From Thermosynechococcus sp. HN-54 (GTDB taxonomy: Bacteria; Cyanobacteriota; Cyanobacteriia; Thermosynechococcales; Thermosynechococcaceae), in the NCBI RefSeq assembly GCF_023650955.1, contig NZ_CP098039.1:62001-126000 (forward strand): 64,000 nucleotides of DNA, read 5' to 3'. A model generated the notes under the pieces. The model saw only the letters and a program-made list of their open reading frames with translations, was not told the origin of the DNA and did no database searches. Numbering within the stretch: the first letter of the stretch is position 1; each line of letters opens with the position of its first letter. A program made the position numbers and the translations under genes. Positions 1-9,240 of this stretch are shown here, piece after piece.

Positions 1-175
1 AGATGGGATCCTTGGGAATCTCCACCTTGTCTGGCAAGAAGCCATAGTAGGGCATAAAAATGCGCACATCATGCCCCATGCGGCGCAACACCTTTGGCAG
101 GGAGCCAACCACATCTCCCATTCCCCCCACTTTCGCAAGCGGTGCTGCCTCAGCAGCCACAAATAGAATTCGCAT
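1..175 (-). CDS. glgA: Glycogen synthase, N-terminal part (partial)
   Basis: This is the 5' end of a gene that runs off the left edge; 58 codons are visible. The product begins [20 protein letters not shown] and continues with a PYYGFLP segment. The [13 protein letters not shown] stretch is the ADP-glucose-binding loop of bacterial and plant glycogen/starch synthases (family GT5), which elongate alpha-1,4-glucan chains from ADP-glucose. The ATG at 173-175 fits the usual start of the family. The gene is divergent from proA, about 120 bases away. Identification rests on the conserved N-terminus only. Confidence 0.88.
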   Translation of the reverse strand, partial: MRILFVAAEAAPLAKVGGMGDVVGSLPKVLRRMGHDVRIFMPYYGFLPDKVEIPKDPI

Positions 176-296
176 GATCCTCCTGAACCTGTCCTTTGGC
201 CAATTCTAGGGCAACGTAATTGCCGTTAACCTACCACAAGTGCGGGACAATTTGGCGTACGATCGCCCTTATAGGTCTTTGGAATTGGCAACCCCT

Positions 297-1592
297 ATGG
301 CAGATTCTCCCCTCGTGCAACGGGTCAAAGAAGTTCATGAGCAGGCGCGTCTGTTGGCCACCCTAGATACTGCTGCCCGCAATGATGCCCTAGAACAGGT
401 CGCCTGTGCCCTTGAGGATGCGAGGGAAGAGATTCTGGCTGCCAATGCTGCCGACTGTGAGCAGGCCAAGGCTAATCAGCTCAATCCCTCTCTCTATGCA
501 CGGTTGGAACTGAGTCCTAGTAAACTAGCGGCGGCGATCGCCGGCGTACGGCAAGTGGCTGCCCTCCCCGATCCCCTTGGTCAGCGCCAACTCCATCGAG
601 AATTGGACACAGGGCTAGTTCTGAGTCGCGTTACTTGTCCCTTGGGAGTGTTAGGGGTGATTTTTGAAGCGCGTCCCGATGCCGTCGTACAAATCGCTTC
701 CTTGGCAATTAAGTCGGGGAATGGCGCCATTCTCAAGGGAGGCCAAGAGGCCAGTCGCTCTTGCCAAACGATTATGCAGGCCATTCACAGAGGGCTAGAG
801 AAGTCGGCGGTGCCCGCTGGGGCGATCGCCCTCCTGATGCGGCGGGCAGAAATTACGGAATTGCTGCAACTGGATCAATGGGTTGATCTCATCATTCCTC
901 GGGGATCCAATGAATTTGTGCGTTATATCCAGAACAACACGCGGATTCCCGTGCTGGGGCATGCCGATGGTCTGTGTCATCTCTATGTGGATGTGGCAGC
1001 GGATCTCGAGAAGGCGATCGCCATTACCCTTGATGCCAAAACCCAGTACCCTGCCGCCTGTAATGCCATTGAGACCCTCCTTGTCCACCGCGGCATTGCC
1101 GAAGCATTTTTACCTAAGGTTGCCGTGGCGCTGCAAAAAGCCGGTGTTGAACTCCGCGGCGATGCGATCGCCTGTCACCTTGTGCCCATGACCCTTGCCA
1201 GTGAAGCCGACTGGGCGACAGAATACTGCGATTTGATCCTCTCCATCAAAGTCATTCCCGATCTCGATGCTGCCTTGAGCCACATTGCCACCTATGGATC
1301 GGGACACACCGAAGCCATTGTTACCGAGGATGCAGCCGCCGCCACCCGTTTTCTCCAAGAGGTGGATGCCGCTGGCGTTTTTCACAATTGCTCCACCCGC
1401 TTTGCCGATGGCTTCCGCTATGGCTTTGGCGCTGAAGTCGGTATCAGCACCCACAAATTACCGCCGCGAGGACCGGTAGGGCTAGAGGGATTAGTGACCT
1501 ACAAATACCAACTGGTCGGGAATGGCCACATTGTGGCGACCTATAGCGGCGCCAATGCCAAACCCTTTACCCATCGTGATTTGGAATCCTGA
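297..1592 (+). CDS. proA: Gamma-glutamyl phosphate reductase (glutamate-5-semialdehyde dehydrogenase)
   Basis: The product is a 431-residue ProA, which reduces gamma-glutamyl phosphate to glutamate-5-semialdehyde with NADPH in cytosolic proline synthesis. The aldehyde-dehydrogenase-type catalytic cysteine lies in YPAACNAIE (Cys255). The family C-terminal signature around STRFADG and the GAEVGIST / RGPVGLEGL segments are present. The reading frame is open from a GTG at 240, but the ATG at 297 (MADSPLVQR) gives the usual family length, so I chose it. No proB is in the window, so the gene stands alone. Nothing odd is seen. Confidence 0.93.
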   Translation: MADSPLVQRVKEVHEQARLLATLDTAARNDALEQVACALEDAREEILAANAADCEQAKANQLNPSLYARLELSPSKLAAAIAGVRQVAALPDPLGQRQLHRELDTGLVLSRVTCPLGVLGVIFEARPDAVVQIASLAIKSGNGAILKGGQEASRSCQTIMQAIHRGLEKSAVPAGAIALLMRRAEITELLQLDQWVDLIIPRGSNEFVRYIQNNTRIPVLGHADGLCHLYVDVAADLEKAIAITLDAKTQYPAACNAIETLLVHRGIAEAFLPKVAVALQKAGVELRGDAIACHLVPMTLASEADWATEYCDLILSIKVIPDLDAALSHIATYGSGHTEAIVTEDAAAATRFLQEVDAAGVFHNCSTRFADGFRYGFGAEVGISTHKLPPRGPVGLEGLVTYKYQLVGNGHIVATYSGANAKPFTHRDLES

Positions 1593-1716
1593 CCAATTTA
1601 AGGGATTGTTAAGCAACAAACAAAGCCAATTTTTCTGTTTCAGAATGGAGATGTAGGGCAATAGGGATTTACCACCTTAGCAAATAGAGGCGGCTGCAAA
1701 CCCTACCCATAAAGTC

Positions 1717-1922
1717 TCCGTTGGGAATCAATTGCGAACCAGACCGCAATGGCTTTACCCACTGTCCTGCAAAAGGGGGGGCTGGTGTCTGTCAACGGAT
1801 AAGTGGGACTTGGGAATTGCGTGCAGTTAGGTGATTGACAGATTCACGATAGCAAAGGGAGCCAAAGACACTCAAAACTTTAACGGCTCAAGCACTGCTG
1901 TTGCCTCCCCAGAGGGACAGCA
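1717..1922 (+). promoter_or_regulatory. Structured leader upstream of ppsA with several inverted repeats
   Basis: The 374-base gap between proA and ppsA has no convincing gene but is rich in potential RNA structure. TCCGTTG (1717-1723) can pair with CAACGGA (1793-1799), enclosing a hairpin of ATTGCG (1731-1736) with CGCAAT (1745-1750). Further down, TGCTGT (1896-1901) pairs with ACAGCA (1917-1922) around an inner CCTC/GAGG stem. The second hairpin lacks a T-run, so it is not a simple terminator. GTAGGG (1653-1658) and CCCTAC (1701-1706) form a weaker outer repeat. No known riboswitch consensus was recognised. A regulatory role is inference. Confidence 0.35.
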
Positions 1923-1966
1923 AACGGCAATTTAATCAATGAAACTTAATGTTTGGGAGCATAACA

Positions 1967-4405
1967 ATGACTCAATCCATCCCTAGACCGACCAGTGAAA
2001 TTACCAATCGGGAAACAGCATTTGTTTTAGAACTGAATTCCCTCAGCTGCAAAGACCTGCCCTTGGTGGGAGGCAAAAACTCTTCCTTGGGGGAAATGCT
2101 CCAACAACTCACGCCCAAAGGCATTAATGTCCCCGATGGTTTTGCAACCACGGCCTATGCCTACCGCTACTTTATCCAGTCGGGCAATCTCGACACACAA
2201 CTGCGGCGGCTCCTTGAAGGCCTCGATGTCGAGGATGTAACAGAACTCCACCGGGTGGGGCAAGCGATTCGCTCGCTGATTTTGCACACGCCCTTTCCCC
2301 AAGAATTGACGGATGCGATTGCTGCCGCCTACCAAAAAATGTGCGATCGCTATGGCTCGAATACCGACGTAGCGGTTCGCTCCAGTGCCACCGCTGAAGA
2401 TTTGCCCGATGCTAGCTTTGCGGGTCAGCAGGAAACCTACCTCAATGTCCATGGCCTCAAGGGCGTGCTCGATGCCTGTCATCGCTGCTTTGCCTCACTC
2501 TTTACGGATCGCGCGATTTCCTATCGCCAAATCAAAGGTTTTGACCACTTCAGTGTGGCGCTGTCGGTGGGGGTGCAAAAAATGGTGCGCTCCGACTTGG
2601 CCTGCTCTGGGGTGATGTTCTCCATTGACACGGAAACGGGCTTTAAGGACACTGCCCTGATCACGGCTGCCTATGGGTTGGGCGAAAACGTTGTTCAAGG
2701 CGCCGTCAACCCCGATGAGTACTTGGTCTTTAAGCCCACATTGAAGGCGGGCTATAAACCCATCCTGAAAAAAGCCCTCGGTACCAAAGAAATCCGTATG
2801 GTCTATGACCTCGGCGGTACCAAGCTCACGCGCAATGAACCTGTACCGGACACGCTGCGGAAACAATTTGCCCTCACTGACGAAGAAATCCTCACCCTCG
2901 GTCGTTGGGCCTGTCTCATTGAGGAGCACTACTCTGCCCTGCGGGGAACCTACACCCCCATGGACATTGAGTGGGCAAAAGATGGCATCACGGGTGAACT
3001 CTTTATCGTGCAGGCGCGTCCTGAAACCGTCCAATCCCAAAAAGCCACGAACGTCCTACGCACATACCATCTCGAAGAAAAAGGAACGCTCCTTGCCACG
3101 GGGCGTGCTGTGGGGGAAATGATTGGCCAAGGCCGTGCCCGCGTCATTCTCAATGTCAGCAATATCGATCAGTTCCAAGCGGGGGAAGTGTTGGTGACCC
3201 ACCGCACGGATCCCGACTGGGAGCCAATCATGAAAAAAGCCAGTGCCATTGTCACCGATCAGGGGGGACGCACCTGCCATGCGGCGATTATTGCTCGTGA
3301 GTTGGGCATTCCTGCCATTGTCGGTTGTGGTGACGCTACAGAAACGATCCCCAACGGTGCAGAGGTGACGGTCTCCTGTGCCGAAGGCGAAGAGGGTCAT
3401 GTCTATCAGGGATTGCTGCCCTTCCATGTGGAGGAAGTGGCTCTTGAAAATCTGCCGCGTACCCGCACCCAAATCCTGATGAATGTGGGTAACCCAGAAG
3501 AAGCCTTTAGCTTGGCGGCAATTCCCAATGATGGGGTGGGTTTGGCACGTATGGAGTTTATTATTGCCAACCACATTCAAGCGCACCCCTTGGCATTGCT
3601 CCACTACGATGAACTCACCGATGAGGTGGCGAAGCTGAAAATTGCCGAGCTAACCCAGAACTACACCGATAAGGCGGAGTACTTTGTCGATAAGTTGGCT
3701 CAAGGCATTGGGTCGATCGCTGCTGCCTTTTATCCCAAGCCCGTGGTGGTGCGGATGTCGGACTTCAAGAGCAATGAGTACGCCAATCTCCTTGGTGGGC
3801 GGCAGTTTGAACCCCATGAAGAAAACCCAATGATTGGCTGGCGGGGTGCTTCCCGTTACTACGACCCCAACTATGCCGAAGGCTTTGCCCTTGAATGCCG
3901 CGCCATGAAGAAAGTCCGCGATGAGATGGGTCTGACGAACGTGATTTTGATGATTCCCTTCTGTCGCACCCCAGAGGAAGGACGGCGAGTGCTGGCAGAG
4001 ATGGCCAAACATGGGCTGAAGCAAGGGGAAAATGCTCTTCAAGTCTATGTGATGTGCGAACTCCCCAGTAACGTGGTGCTAGCGGATGCCTTTGCCGAAG
4101 TCTTTGATGGCTTCTCCATTGGCTCCAATGACCTCACTCAACTCACATTGGGGTTGGATCGCGATTCCGCCTTGGTGGCGCACTTGTTTGATGAGCGCAA
4201 TGAGGCAGTCAAACGGATGGTGGCGCAAGCCATTCAAACGGCGAAGGCCAAGGGGCGCAAAATTGGCATCTGTGGTCAAGCCCCCAGTGACTATCCTGAG
4301 TTTGCCCAATTCTTGGTGGCTCAAGGGATTGACTCCATTAGTCTCAACCCCGATTCCGTCCTGAAGACCATGCTGCAAATTGCTGAGGCTGAAAAACAAG
4401 CCTAG
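1967..4405 (+). CDS. ppsA: Phosphoenolpyruvate synthase (pyruvate, water dikinase)
   Basis: The 812-residue protein converts pyruvate, ATP and water to PEP, AMP and phosphate in gluconeogenesis. Order of domains: N-terminal ATP-grasp nucleotide-binding domain (VGGKNSSLGEM and RSSATAEDLPDASFAGQQE segments), the swivelling phosphohistidine domain with the catalytic histidine in GGRTCHAAI (His438), and a C-terminal PEP-binding TIM barrel (SIGSNDLTQLTLGLDRDS). An upstream in-frame ATG exists at 1949, but the ATG at 1967 has GGGAG seven bases before it and is preferred. It sits alone behind a long structured leader and is followed by a likely terminator. Confidence 0.95.
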   Translation: MTQSIPRPTSEITNRETAFVLELNSLSCKDLPLVGGKNSSLGEMLQQLTPKGINVPDGFATTAYAYRYFIQSGNLDTQLRRLLEGLDVEDVTELHRVGQAIRSLILHTPFPQELTDAIAAAYQKMCDRYGSNTDVAVRSSATAEDLPDASFAGQQETYLNVHGLKGVLDACHRCFASLFTDRAISYRQIKGFDHFSVALSVGVQKMVRSDLACSGVMFSIDTETGFKDTALITAAYGLGENVVQGAVNPDEYLVFKPTLKAGYKPILKKALGTKEIRMVYDLGGTKLTRNEPVPDTLRKQFALTDEEILTLGRWACLIEEHYSALRGTYTPMDIEWAKDGITGELFIVQARPETVQSQKATNVLRTYHLEEKGTLLATGRAVGEMIGQGRARVILNVSNIDQFQAGEVLVTHRTDPDWEPIMKKASAIVTDQGGRTCHAAIIARELGIPAIVGCGDATETIPNGAEVTVSCAEGEEGHVYQGLLPFHVEEVALENLPRTRTQILMNVGNPEEAFSLAAIPNDGVGLARMEFIIANHIQAHPLALLHYDELTDEVAKLKIAELTQNYTDKAEYFVDKLAQGIGSIAAAFYPKPVVVRMSDFKSNEYANLLGGRQFEPHEENPMIGWRGASRYYDPNYAEGFALECRAMKKVRDEMGLTNVILMIPFCRTPEEGRRVLAEMAKHGLKQGENALQVYVMCELPSNVVLADAFAEVFDGFSIGSNDLTQLTLGLDRDSALVAHLFDERNEAVKRMVAQAIQTAKAKGRKIGICGQAPSDYPEFAQFLVAQGIDSISLNPDSVLKTMLQIAEAEKQA

Positions 4406-4437
4406 AACGCACAACCCAGTGACAACTCCTAAGCTTG

Positions 4438-4476
4438 AGGGCAGGGAATCACAGCCACGATCGCTCTGCCCTTTTC
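4438..4476 (+). terminator. Rho-independent-like terminator after ppsA
   Basis: AGGGCAG (4438-4444) is complementary to CTGCCCT (4466-4472). The 7-bp stem closes a loop of about 21 bases and runs into TTTT. It lies 33 bases after the ppsA stop and before nblB. The long loop weakens the call. Confidence 0.5.
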
Positions 4477-4528
4477 TGTGGGTAACGCAACCCAGTAGGA
4501 TCAAAAGAATCAAGTTGAGGACGTTGGC

Positions 4529-5194
4529 GTGGACACAGCGGCAATTCAGGAACTCATTGCCTCAGCGGATGTGGGCGATCGCCTGCGGGGCATCAATCAA
4601 CTGCGCAGCCTTGATCCCAATGATGCCTTTCGACTGATCCAACCCCTCAGCCAAGATGAAAATTCCCGTGTCCGCTATGCTGCTGTCAGTCAAATTGCCA
4701 CCCTAGGGCACGTCAACCGTGATCTCGCCCATGAGCTGTTGCGCGATCGCCTGCTCCATGACAGTGAAATTGATGTCCGTGCTGCCGCAGCGGATGCCAT
4801 GGCTGTATTACAGGTTCCCTTTGCCCTCGAAGATTTAGAAACGGCCTACCACAGTACCAACGATTGGCTGCTGCAATTCAGTATCATTGCCGCCTTGGGT
4901 GCCCTTGGGAATCCTGCCGCTGTTGATCTGCTGATCGAAGCGCTCCACAGTCCCCAAGAATTGGTGAAATTAGCCGCCATTGGTTCCTTGGGTGAACTAA
5001 AACAACCTGAAAGTATTGAGCACTTGCGGCCATTTGTTGAGTATCCTGATTGGCAAGTCCGCCATCGGCTGGCGATCGCCCTCGGGCAAATTGGCACTCC
5101 AGAGGTTTGCCCCTTGCTTGAACAATTAGCCACTGACCCTGCCGAAGCAGTTGCTGAAGCGGCTCGCACTAGTTTGGCGCAGTTCACTGCTTAG
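4529..5194 (+). CDS. nblB: HEAT-repeat protein of the NblB phycobilisome-degradation family
   Basis: The 221-residue protein is built almost wholly of HEAT/PBS-lyase-like helical repeats, for example VRYAAVSQIATLG, VRAAAADAMAVL, LLQFSIIAALGALGNPAA, VKLAAIGSLGELKQPES and VRHRLAIALGQIGTPE. Size and repeat pattern match cyanobacterial NblB, a chromophore-detaching factor related to CpcE/CpcF-type lyases that is needed for phycobilisome breakdown under nutrient starvation. I use the GTG at 4529. cbiD starts five bases after its stop, so the two are probably co-transcribed, an association with tetrapyrrole metabolism. It could instead be another PBS-lyase HEAT protein, since no single residue defines NblB. 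Confidence 0.72.
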   Translation: MDTAAIQELIASADVGDRLRGINQLRSLDPNDAFRLIQPLSQDENSRVRYAAVSQIATLGHVNRDLAHELLRDRLLHDSEIDVRAAAADAMAVLQVPFALEDLETAYHSTNDWLLQFSIIAALGALGNPAAVDLLIEALHSPQELVKLAAIGSLGELKQPESIEHLRPFVEYPDWQVRHRLAIALGQIGTPEVCPLLEQLATDPAEAVAEAARTSLAQFTA

Positions 5195-5199
5195 CATCT

Positions 5200-6303
5200 G
5201 TGGGTTACACGCTACCGGTTTTTGCTACTGCTGCTGCTGTCGCTGCCCTACGATGCCTGACCGAAGGCACCTGTCCTCAAGAGGTCACCCTTGCGCTGCT
5301 GCGCCCGAATTGCTGTGACAGGTTACCCATTGCCCAAGGGGCACCCTTAGATGACCAGCAGGCTCTAGCTATTACCTATAGTGAACCCAGTGATCCCCTT
5401 GATCTCACCCACCATACCCCTATTTGGGCTTGGGTACGCTGGCAAGACCCCGCAACTTCTCCCAAAATTCACATTGAAGGAGGCTTTGGGGTTGGGCGCG
5501 ATCGCGCCACGGGCGAGGCGGCTATCTATCGCTATGCCCGCTTGTTGCTAACCACCAACCTACTTTTTTACTGTCCTAAGGATCGGGCGATCGCTGTTAC
5601 GATTCTCCTGCCCCAAGGGCGAGACTTGGCAGAGCGCACCTCCAATGCAGCCTTTGGCATTGTTGACGGACTATCCCTCTTGGGCACAACTGCCTTAGCC
5701 CAACCCCTCACAGCCCCTGAGCAACTGGATCGCTATCGCAAGGACTTAGCCGAGAAAGCCGCTCAATCGCCCACCCTCGTCTTTTGCATTGGTGAGAATG
5801 GCCTTCAGGTAGCGCAACAACTTCAGATTCCCCCTTCTCTTTGCGTGAAAACCGCCAATTGGCTAGGGCCAATGCTCGTGGCCGCCGCACAGCACAAAGT
5901 GCAACAGTTGCTCCTCTTGGGTTACCACGGCAAATTAATTAAACTCGCCGGCGGTATTTTCCATACCCATCACCACCTTGCGGATGCTCGCCAAGAAATT
6001 CTCACCGCTTTTTGTGCCCTTGCAGGCTTAAACCCAGAGATTCTACAGCAGGTGTGGCAAGCACCAACGGTTGAAGCTGCCCTCAAATTTTTAGAAACAA
6101 TGGCTCCCCAAGCCTTACCTGAGATTCTTAGCCAAGTTGCCAACCGCATTGATCAGCGTGCCATTGTCTATATCCATGCCCATTGTGCCGCTCCCATCGG
6201 CCGGTCATTACAGGTAGGCTGTGCCTTGTTTGGGCGCGATCGCCAAATTGTCGCCATCAGCGAAGTCGGAAGAATCATTTTAGGCAGAGTTGGCAGCGGC
6301 TAG
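5200..6303 (+). CDS. cbiD: Cobalt-precorrin-5B C1-methyltransferase CbiD
   Basis: The 367-residue protein begins VGYTLPVFATAAAVAALRCL, the characteristic CbiD start, and has the expected family length. CbiD methylates C1 of cobalt-precorrin-5B in the anaerobic (early cobalt insertion) route to the corrin ring of pseudo-B12. Further family-like stretches are the glycine-rich loop GGFGVGRDRATGEAAIYR and the LLLLGYHGKLIKLAGGIFHTH segment. The GTG start at 5200 is five bases after nblB. No other cob/cbi gene is in the window, consistent with dispersed cobalamin genes in cyanobacteria. Confidence 0.9.
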   Translation: MGYTLPVFATAAAVAALRCLTEGTCPQEVTLALLRPNCCDRLPIAQGAPLDDQQALAITYSEPSDPLDLTHHTPIWAWVRWQDPATSPKIHIEGGFGVGRDRATGEAAIYRYARLLLTTNLLFYCPKDRAIAVTILLPQGRDLAERTSNAAFGIVDGLSLLGTTALAQPLTAPEQLDRYRKDLAEKAAQSPTLVFCIGENGLQVAQQLQIPPSLCVKTANWLGPMLVAAAQHKVQQLLLLGYHGKLIKLAGGIFHTHHHLADARQEILTAFCALAGLNPEILQQVWQAPTVEAALKFLETMAPQALPEILSQVANRIDQRAIVYIHAHCAAPIGRSLQVGCALFGRDRQIVAISEVGRIILGRVGSG

Positions 6304-6344
6304 ATTTGTCGAAAGCGATCGCTAACGTAAAATATAGAATACTG

Positions 6345-6431
6345 GGAGAGATGGCAGAGTGGTCGAATGCGCTCGACTTGAAATCGAGTGTGGCAGTGAT
6401 GTCACCGAGGGTTCGAATCCCTCTCTCTCCG
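6345..6431 (+). tRNA. tRNA-Ser (UGA)
   Basis: An 87-base class II tRNA. The acceptor GGAGAGA pairs with TCTCTCC (6424-6430). The anticodon stem CTCGA/TCGAG encloses CTTGAAA, giving anticodon TGA. A long variable arm (TGGCAGTGATGTCA) and the T loop GGTTCGAATCC are present. The discriminator is G and no CCA is encoded. Confidence 0.96.
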
Positions 6432-6441
6432 TCTAGTTAGC

Positions 6442-6472
6442 AAAAAGGCAGCTAGAACTCCTCCAGCCGCCT
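6442..6472 (-). terminator. Rho-independent terminator of the peroxiredoxin gene
   Basis: Read on the minus strand, AGGCGGCT pairs with AGCTGCCT (one G-U wobble) around an 11-base loop and is followed by TTTTT. It lies just downstream of the peroxiredoxin stop and between it and tRNA-Ser. Confidence 0.65.
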
Positions 6473-6498
6473 CACTTAACCCTGACTTTGGGAACGAC

Positions 6499-6936
<438 letters not shown>

Positions 6937-7008
6937 GACGGATAACCTCCTAACGTTAAGATTTGTTACGTTGTTTCGTTCTTTATTCTATCGGCAGGTG
7001 CCAAAAAG

Positions 7009-8034
7009 TTAGTAGTGAATGCGAGGGTCAATCCAAGCATTCAGCAGATCAATGAGAATACTGGCGGCGACCACAATCACAGCAAAGAAAACCACAATCC
7101 CCTGTACGGTGGGATAGTCCCGCAGAGTAATGGCTTCGTAGAGTCGTTGACCTAGCCCCGGCCAAGAAAACGTCACCTCGGTCAAAACTGCTCCCCCCAA
7201 AAGACTGGCAAGGGTCAGACCCAAAACCGTGATCACGGGAATCAGGGCATTCTTGAGGGCATGGTGAATGAGAATCCGATGTTCAGGGATGCCACGGGCA
7301 CGGGCAGCCTCGACATAATCTGCCACTAAGGTTTGCTTGAGATTTACTCGCACAATCCGCTCAAAGATGCCACTGAGGACGATCGCCAGCGTGAGGGCAG
7401 GCAGGAGCAAGTAGGTAGCAGCCGTTAGGAATTGATGGAGATTGCCGTTGAGAAGGGCATCAACAATGTACAAGCCCGTAGGACCTTGGGGGGGTGTTTC
7501 GGTGATGGGGTAGCGGGTGCCCAAGGGAAGCCAGCGTAGATTCACGGCAAAAAGCAGTTGTAGTAGCATCCCTAACCAAAAGAGCGGCAAGGCATAGGTG
7601 ATGATGCCAAAGAGACGCCCACCCATATCCCAAGCGGTTCCAGACTTAACCGCAGCCAGACTGCCAATGAGCACTCCTAAGGCAAAGGCGATCGCCAGAC
7701 TGGCGAGGCCTAATTCTGCTGTGGCCGGAAAATGCTTGGCAATAATCCCAGTTACTGCTTCCCCCTGACTGGTTAAAGAAGTCCCCAAGTCCAAGCGTAG
7801 GAGTTGTCCAAGATAGTTCAAGTATTGCTGCCACAGGGGTTGAGCTAAACCCAATTGCTCTCGCAAGGCCTCCTTGACGGCAGTCGGTGCACGCGGTCCC
7901 AAAATGGCATCCACAGGATCACCGGGGGTAGCTCGCAGCAGCAAAAAGACGACGGTGACAATCGTCCACAGCATTAGCGGAGCCAGTAAAAGACGCAGAA
8001 GCAAGTAGCCCTGCAACGCACGCAGACGAGACAT
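7009..8034 (-). CDS. ABC transporter permease of the DppB/OppB family
   Basis: A 341-residue inner-membrane protein with an N-terminal hydrophobic segment, VVFLLLRATPGDPVD after it, and about six membrane spans. The cytoplasmic EAA loop EAARARGIPEHRILIHHALK, followed by NALIPVITVLG, is typical of peptide and nickel-type permeases (BPD_transp_1). A TTG at 8040 extends it by two codons; I prefer the ATG at 8034. No partner permease, ATPase or binding protein lies nearby, so the substrate cannot be inferred from context. Dispersed subunits of one transporter are common in cyanobacteria. Confidence 0.87.
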   Translation of the reverse strand: MSRLRALQGYLLLRLLLAPLMLWTIVTVVFLLLRATPGDPVDAILGPRAPTAVKEALREQLGLAQPLWQQYLNYLGQLLRLDLGTSLTSQGEAVTGIIAKHFPATAELGLASLAIAFALGVLIGSLAAVKSGTAWDMGGRLFGIITYALPLFWLGMLLQLLFAVNLRWLPLGTRYPITETPPQGPTGLYIVDALLNGNLHQFLTAATYLLLPALTLAIVLSGIFERIVRVNLKQTLVADYVEAARARGIPEHRILIHHALKNALIPVITVLGLTLASLLGGAVLTEVTFSWPGLGQRLYEAITLRDYPTVQGIVVFFAVIVVAASILIDLLNAWIDPRIHY

Positions 8035-8055
8035 GATCAAAGCATCTGGAAATAC

Positions 8056-8283
8056 CTATTCTTGGGGCGGGTTAGCCGCTCGCTGGCGATCGCGCTCAAT
8101 TGAGGCCAAGAGCCGTTTGGGATAGCTATCCGCTGCAATTTGCAAAATTTGATCTAGAGGCGTCTCATTCATAAATTTGCTGGCGGCAGCAATGTACTCG
8201 CGGTTGGGACAGCGATCGCCCAAGACACAGCCATTGACACAGGCCTCCGCACAATTGATGGTTTCCGGCGTTAGTTCGCTCAT
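8056..8283 (-). CDS. Small four-cysteine conserved hypothetical protein
   Basis: A 75-residue protein. After MSELTPETI comes CAEACVNGCVLGDRC, with cysteines at 11, 15, 19 and 25, then a helical, charged C-terminal half (ILQIAADSYPKRLLASIERD). The ATG is preceded by GGAGAGG, a good ribosome-binding site. It lies 21 bases upstream of the permease gene on the same strand and may be co-transcribed with it. The clustered cysteines suggest metal or Fe-S binding, or a redox role, but I do not recognise the family and assign no function. Confidence 0.7.
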   Translation of the reverse strand: MSELTPETINCAEACVNGCVLGDRCPNREYIAAASKFMNETPLDQILQIAADSYPKRLLASIERDRQRAANPPQE

Positions 8284-8418
8284 GACACCTCTCCAAGAAA
8301 TTGCTCAAATTTTAACAAGGGGAAGGCCGCCGACATGAAAATTGGCAACAATTCCTCTGATTCCCTAGGCTAAAATCATACTGGCACAGGCAACGTTGGG
8401 CATGCAGTAGGAGGCGAA

Positions 8419-9231
8419 ATGCGCAAGAAATGGATCACCCTGTTAGTGTTGGTGTTGGGCATGATTCCTTTCATTGCCATTTCTGTGATGCCCCTGCTCA
8501 CCAGTGCCTTTACGGCACCACAAACCACCCCTAGTCCTGTGGCCAGCCCCCCTGCGGGTGACAAAGTTGCCGAACTGCAAGCTCAAGAAAAGGGCTACCA
8601 ACTGGTGCTAGAGCGTGAACCTAACAATGCCACGGCATTGGAAGGCTTAGTGCTGGCTCGACTGCAATTGATTCAACTGGGCAAAGGGGAAATTGCCAGT
8701 GTCATTGACCCCCTGCGACGCTTGGCTGCTCAGCGACCCGAACAAACAGATTATGCGATCTTGCTGGCACAAGCGCAACAACAAACGGGCGATCGCGAGG
8801 GGGCTGCCCAAACCTTTCAGGGGGTTCTTGCCAAATCCCCCGGTAACCTCAATGCTCTGCGGGGTCTGGTGGATCTCTACCTCAAGGAAAATCGTCCCCA
8901 AGCGGCCATTGGTCTGATTGAAGAGACCCTTCAAGGGGCGGAGCAAGCCAACAAACTCCAGCCGGGGAGTGTGGATATTACGGCGGTGCAGCTTCTCCTT
9001 GGCGATGTCTATATGGCGCAAAAACGCTACGATGAGGCCCTGACCCTCTTCCAAAATCTGGGCAAAGAAAACCCCAACGATTTTCGCCCGGTTCTTGCCC
9101 AAGCAATGGCGCTAACGGAACAGGGGAAAAAGACAGAAGCTGCTCCCCTGTATGCCAAGGCAGTGGAACTTGCACCTGCCAAGTATAAAGATGCGATTCA
9201 GCAAGCTGCTCAGAAGATTCAGCAACCTTAA
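8419..9231 (+). CDS. Membrane-anchored tetratricopeptide repeat protein
   Basis: A 270-residue protein with an N-terminal membrane segment (about residues 5-30, WITLLVLVLGMIPFIAISVM), a proline-rich linker and then TPR units to the end: GYQLVLEREPNNATALEGLVLARLQL, TDYAILLAQAQQQTGDREGAAQTF, and DVYMAQKRYDEALTLFQNLGKENPND. TPRs mediate protein-protein contacts, and several cyanobacterial examples help photosystem assembly, but no specific partner can be read here. The ATG has AGGAGG five bases upstream. It is convergent with the glycosyltransferase gene, nine bases away. Confidence 0.82.
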   Translation: MRKKWITLLVLVLGMIPFIAISVMPLLTSAFTAPQTTPSPVASPPAGDKVAELQAQEKGYQLVLEREPNNATALEGLVLARLQLIQLGKGEIASVIDPLRRLAAQRPEQTDYAILLAQAQQQTGDREGAAQTFQGVLAKSPGNLNALRGLVDLYLKENRPQAAIGLIEETLQGAEQANKLQPGSVDITAVQLLLGDVYMAQKRYDEALTLFQNLGKENPNDFRPVLAQAMALTEQGKKTEAAPLYAKAVELAPAKYKDAIQQAAQKIQQP

Positions 9232-9240
9232 CTTACCCTC

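Noticed and set aside
1700-1800. Cobalamin riboswitch in the ppsA leader
   Set aside because: A CCCACTG stretch hints at a B12 box, but the other conserved blocks are missing and the downstream gene is not B12-related.
6183-6440. An 85-codon frame over the end of cbiD and tRNA-Ser
   Set aside because: It overlaps a clear tRNA and cbiD in another frame and has no independent support.
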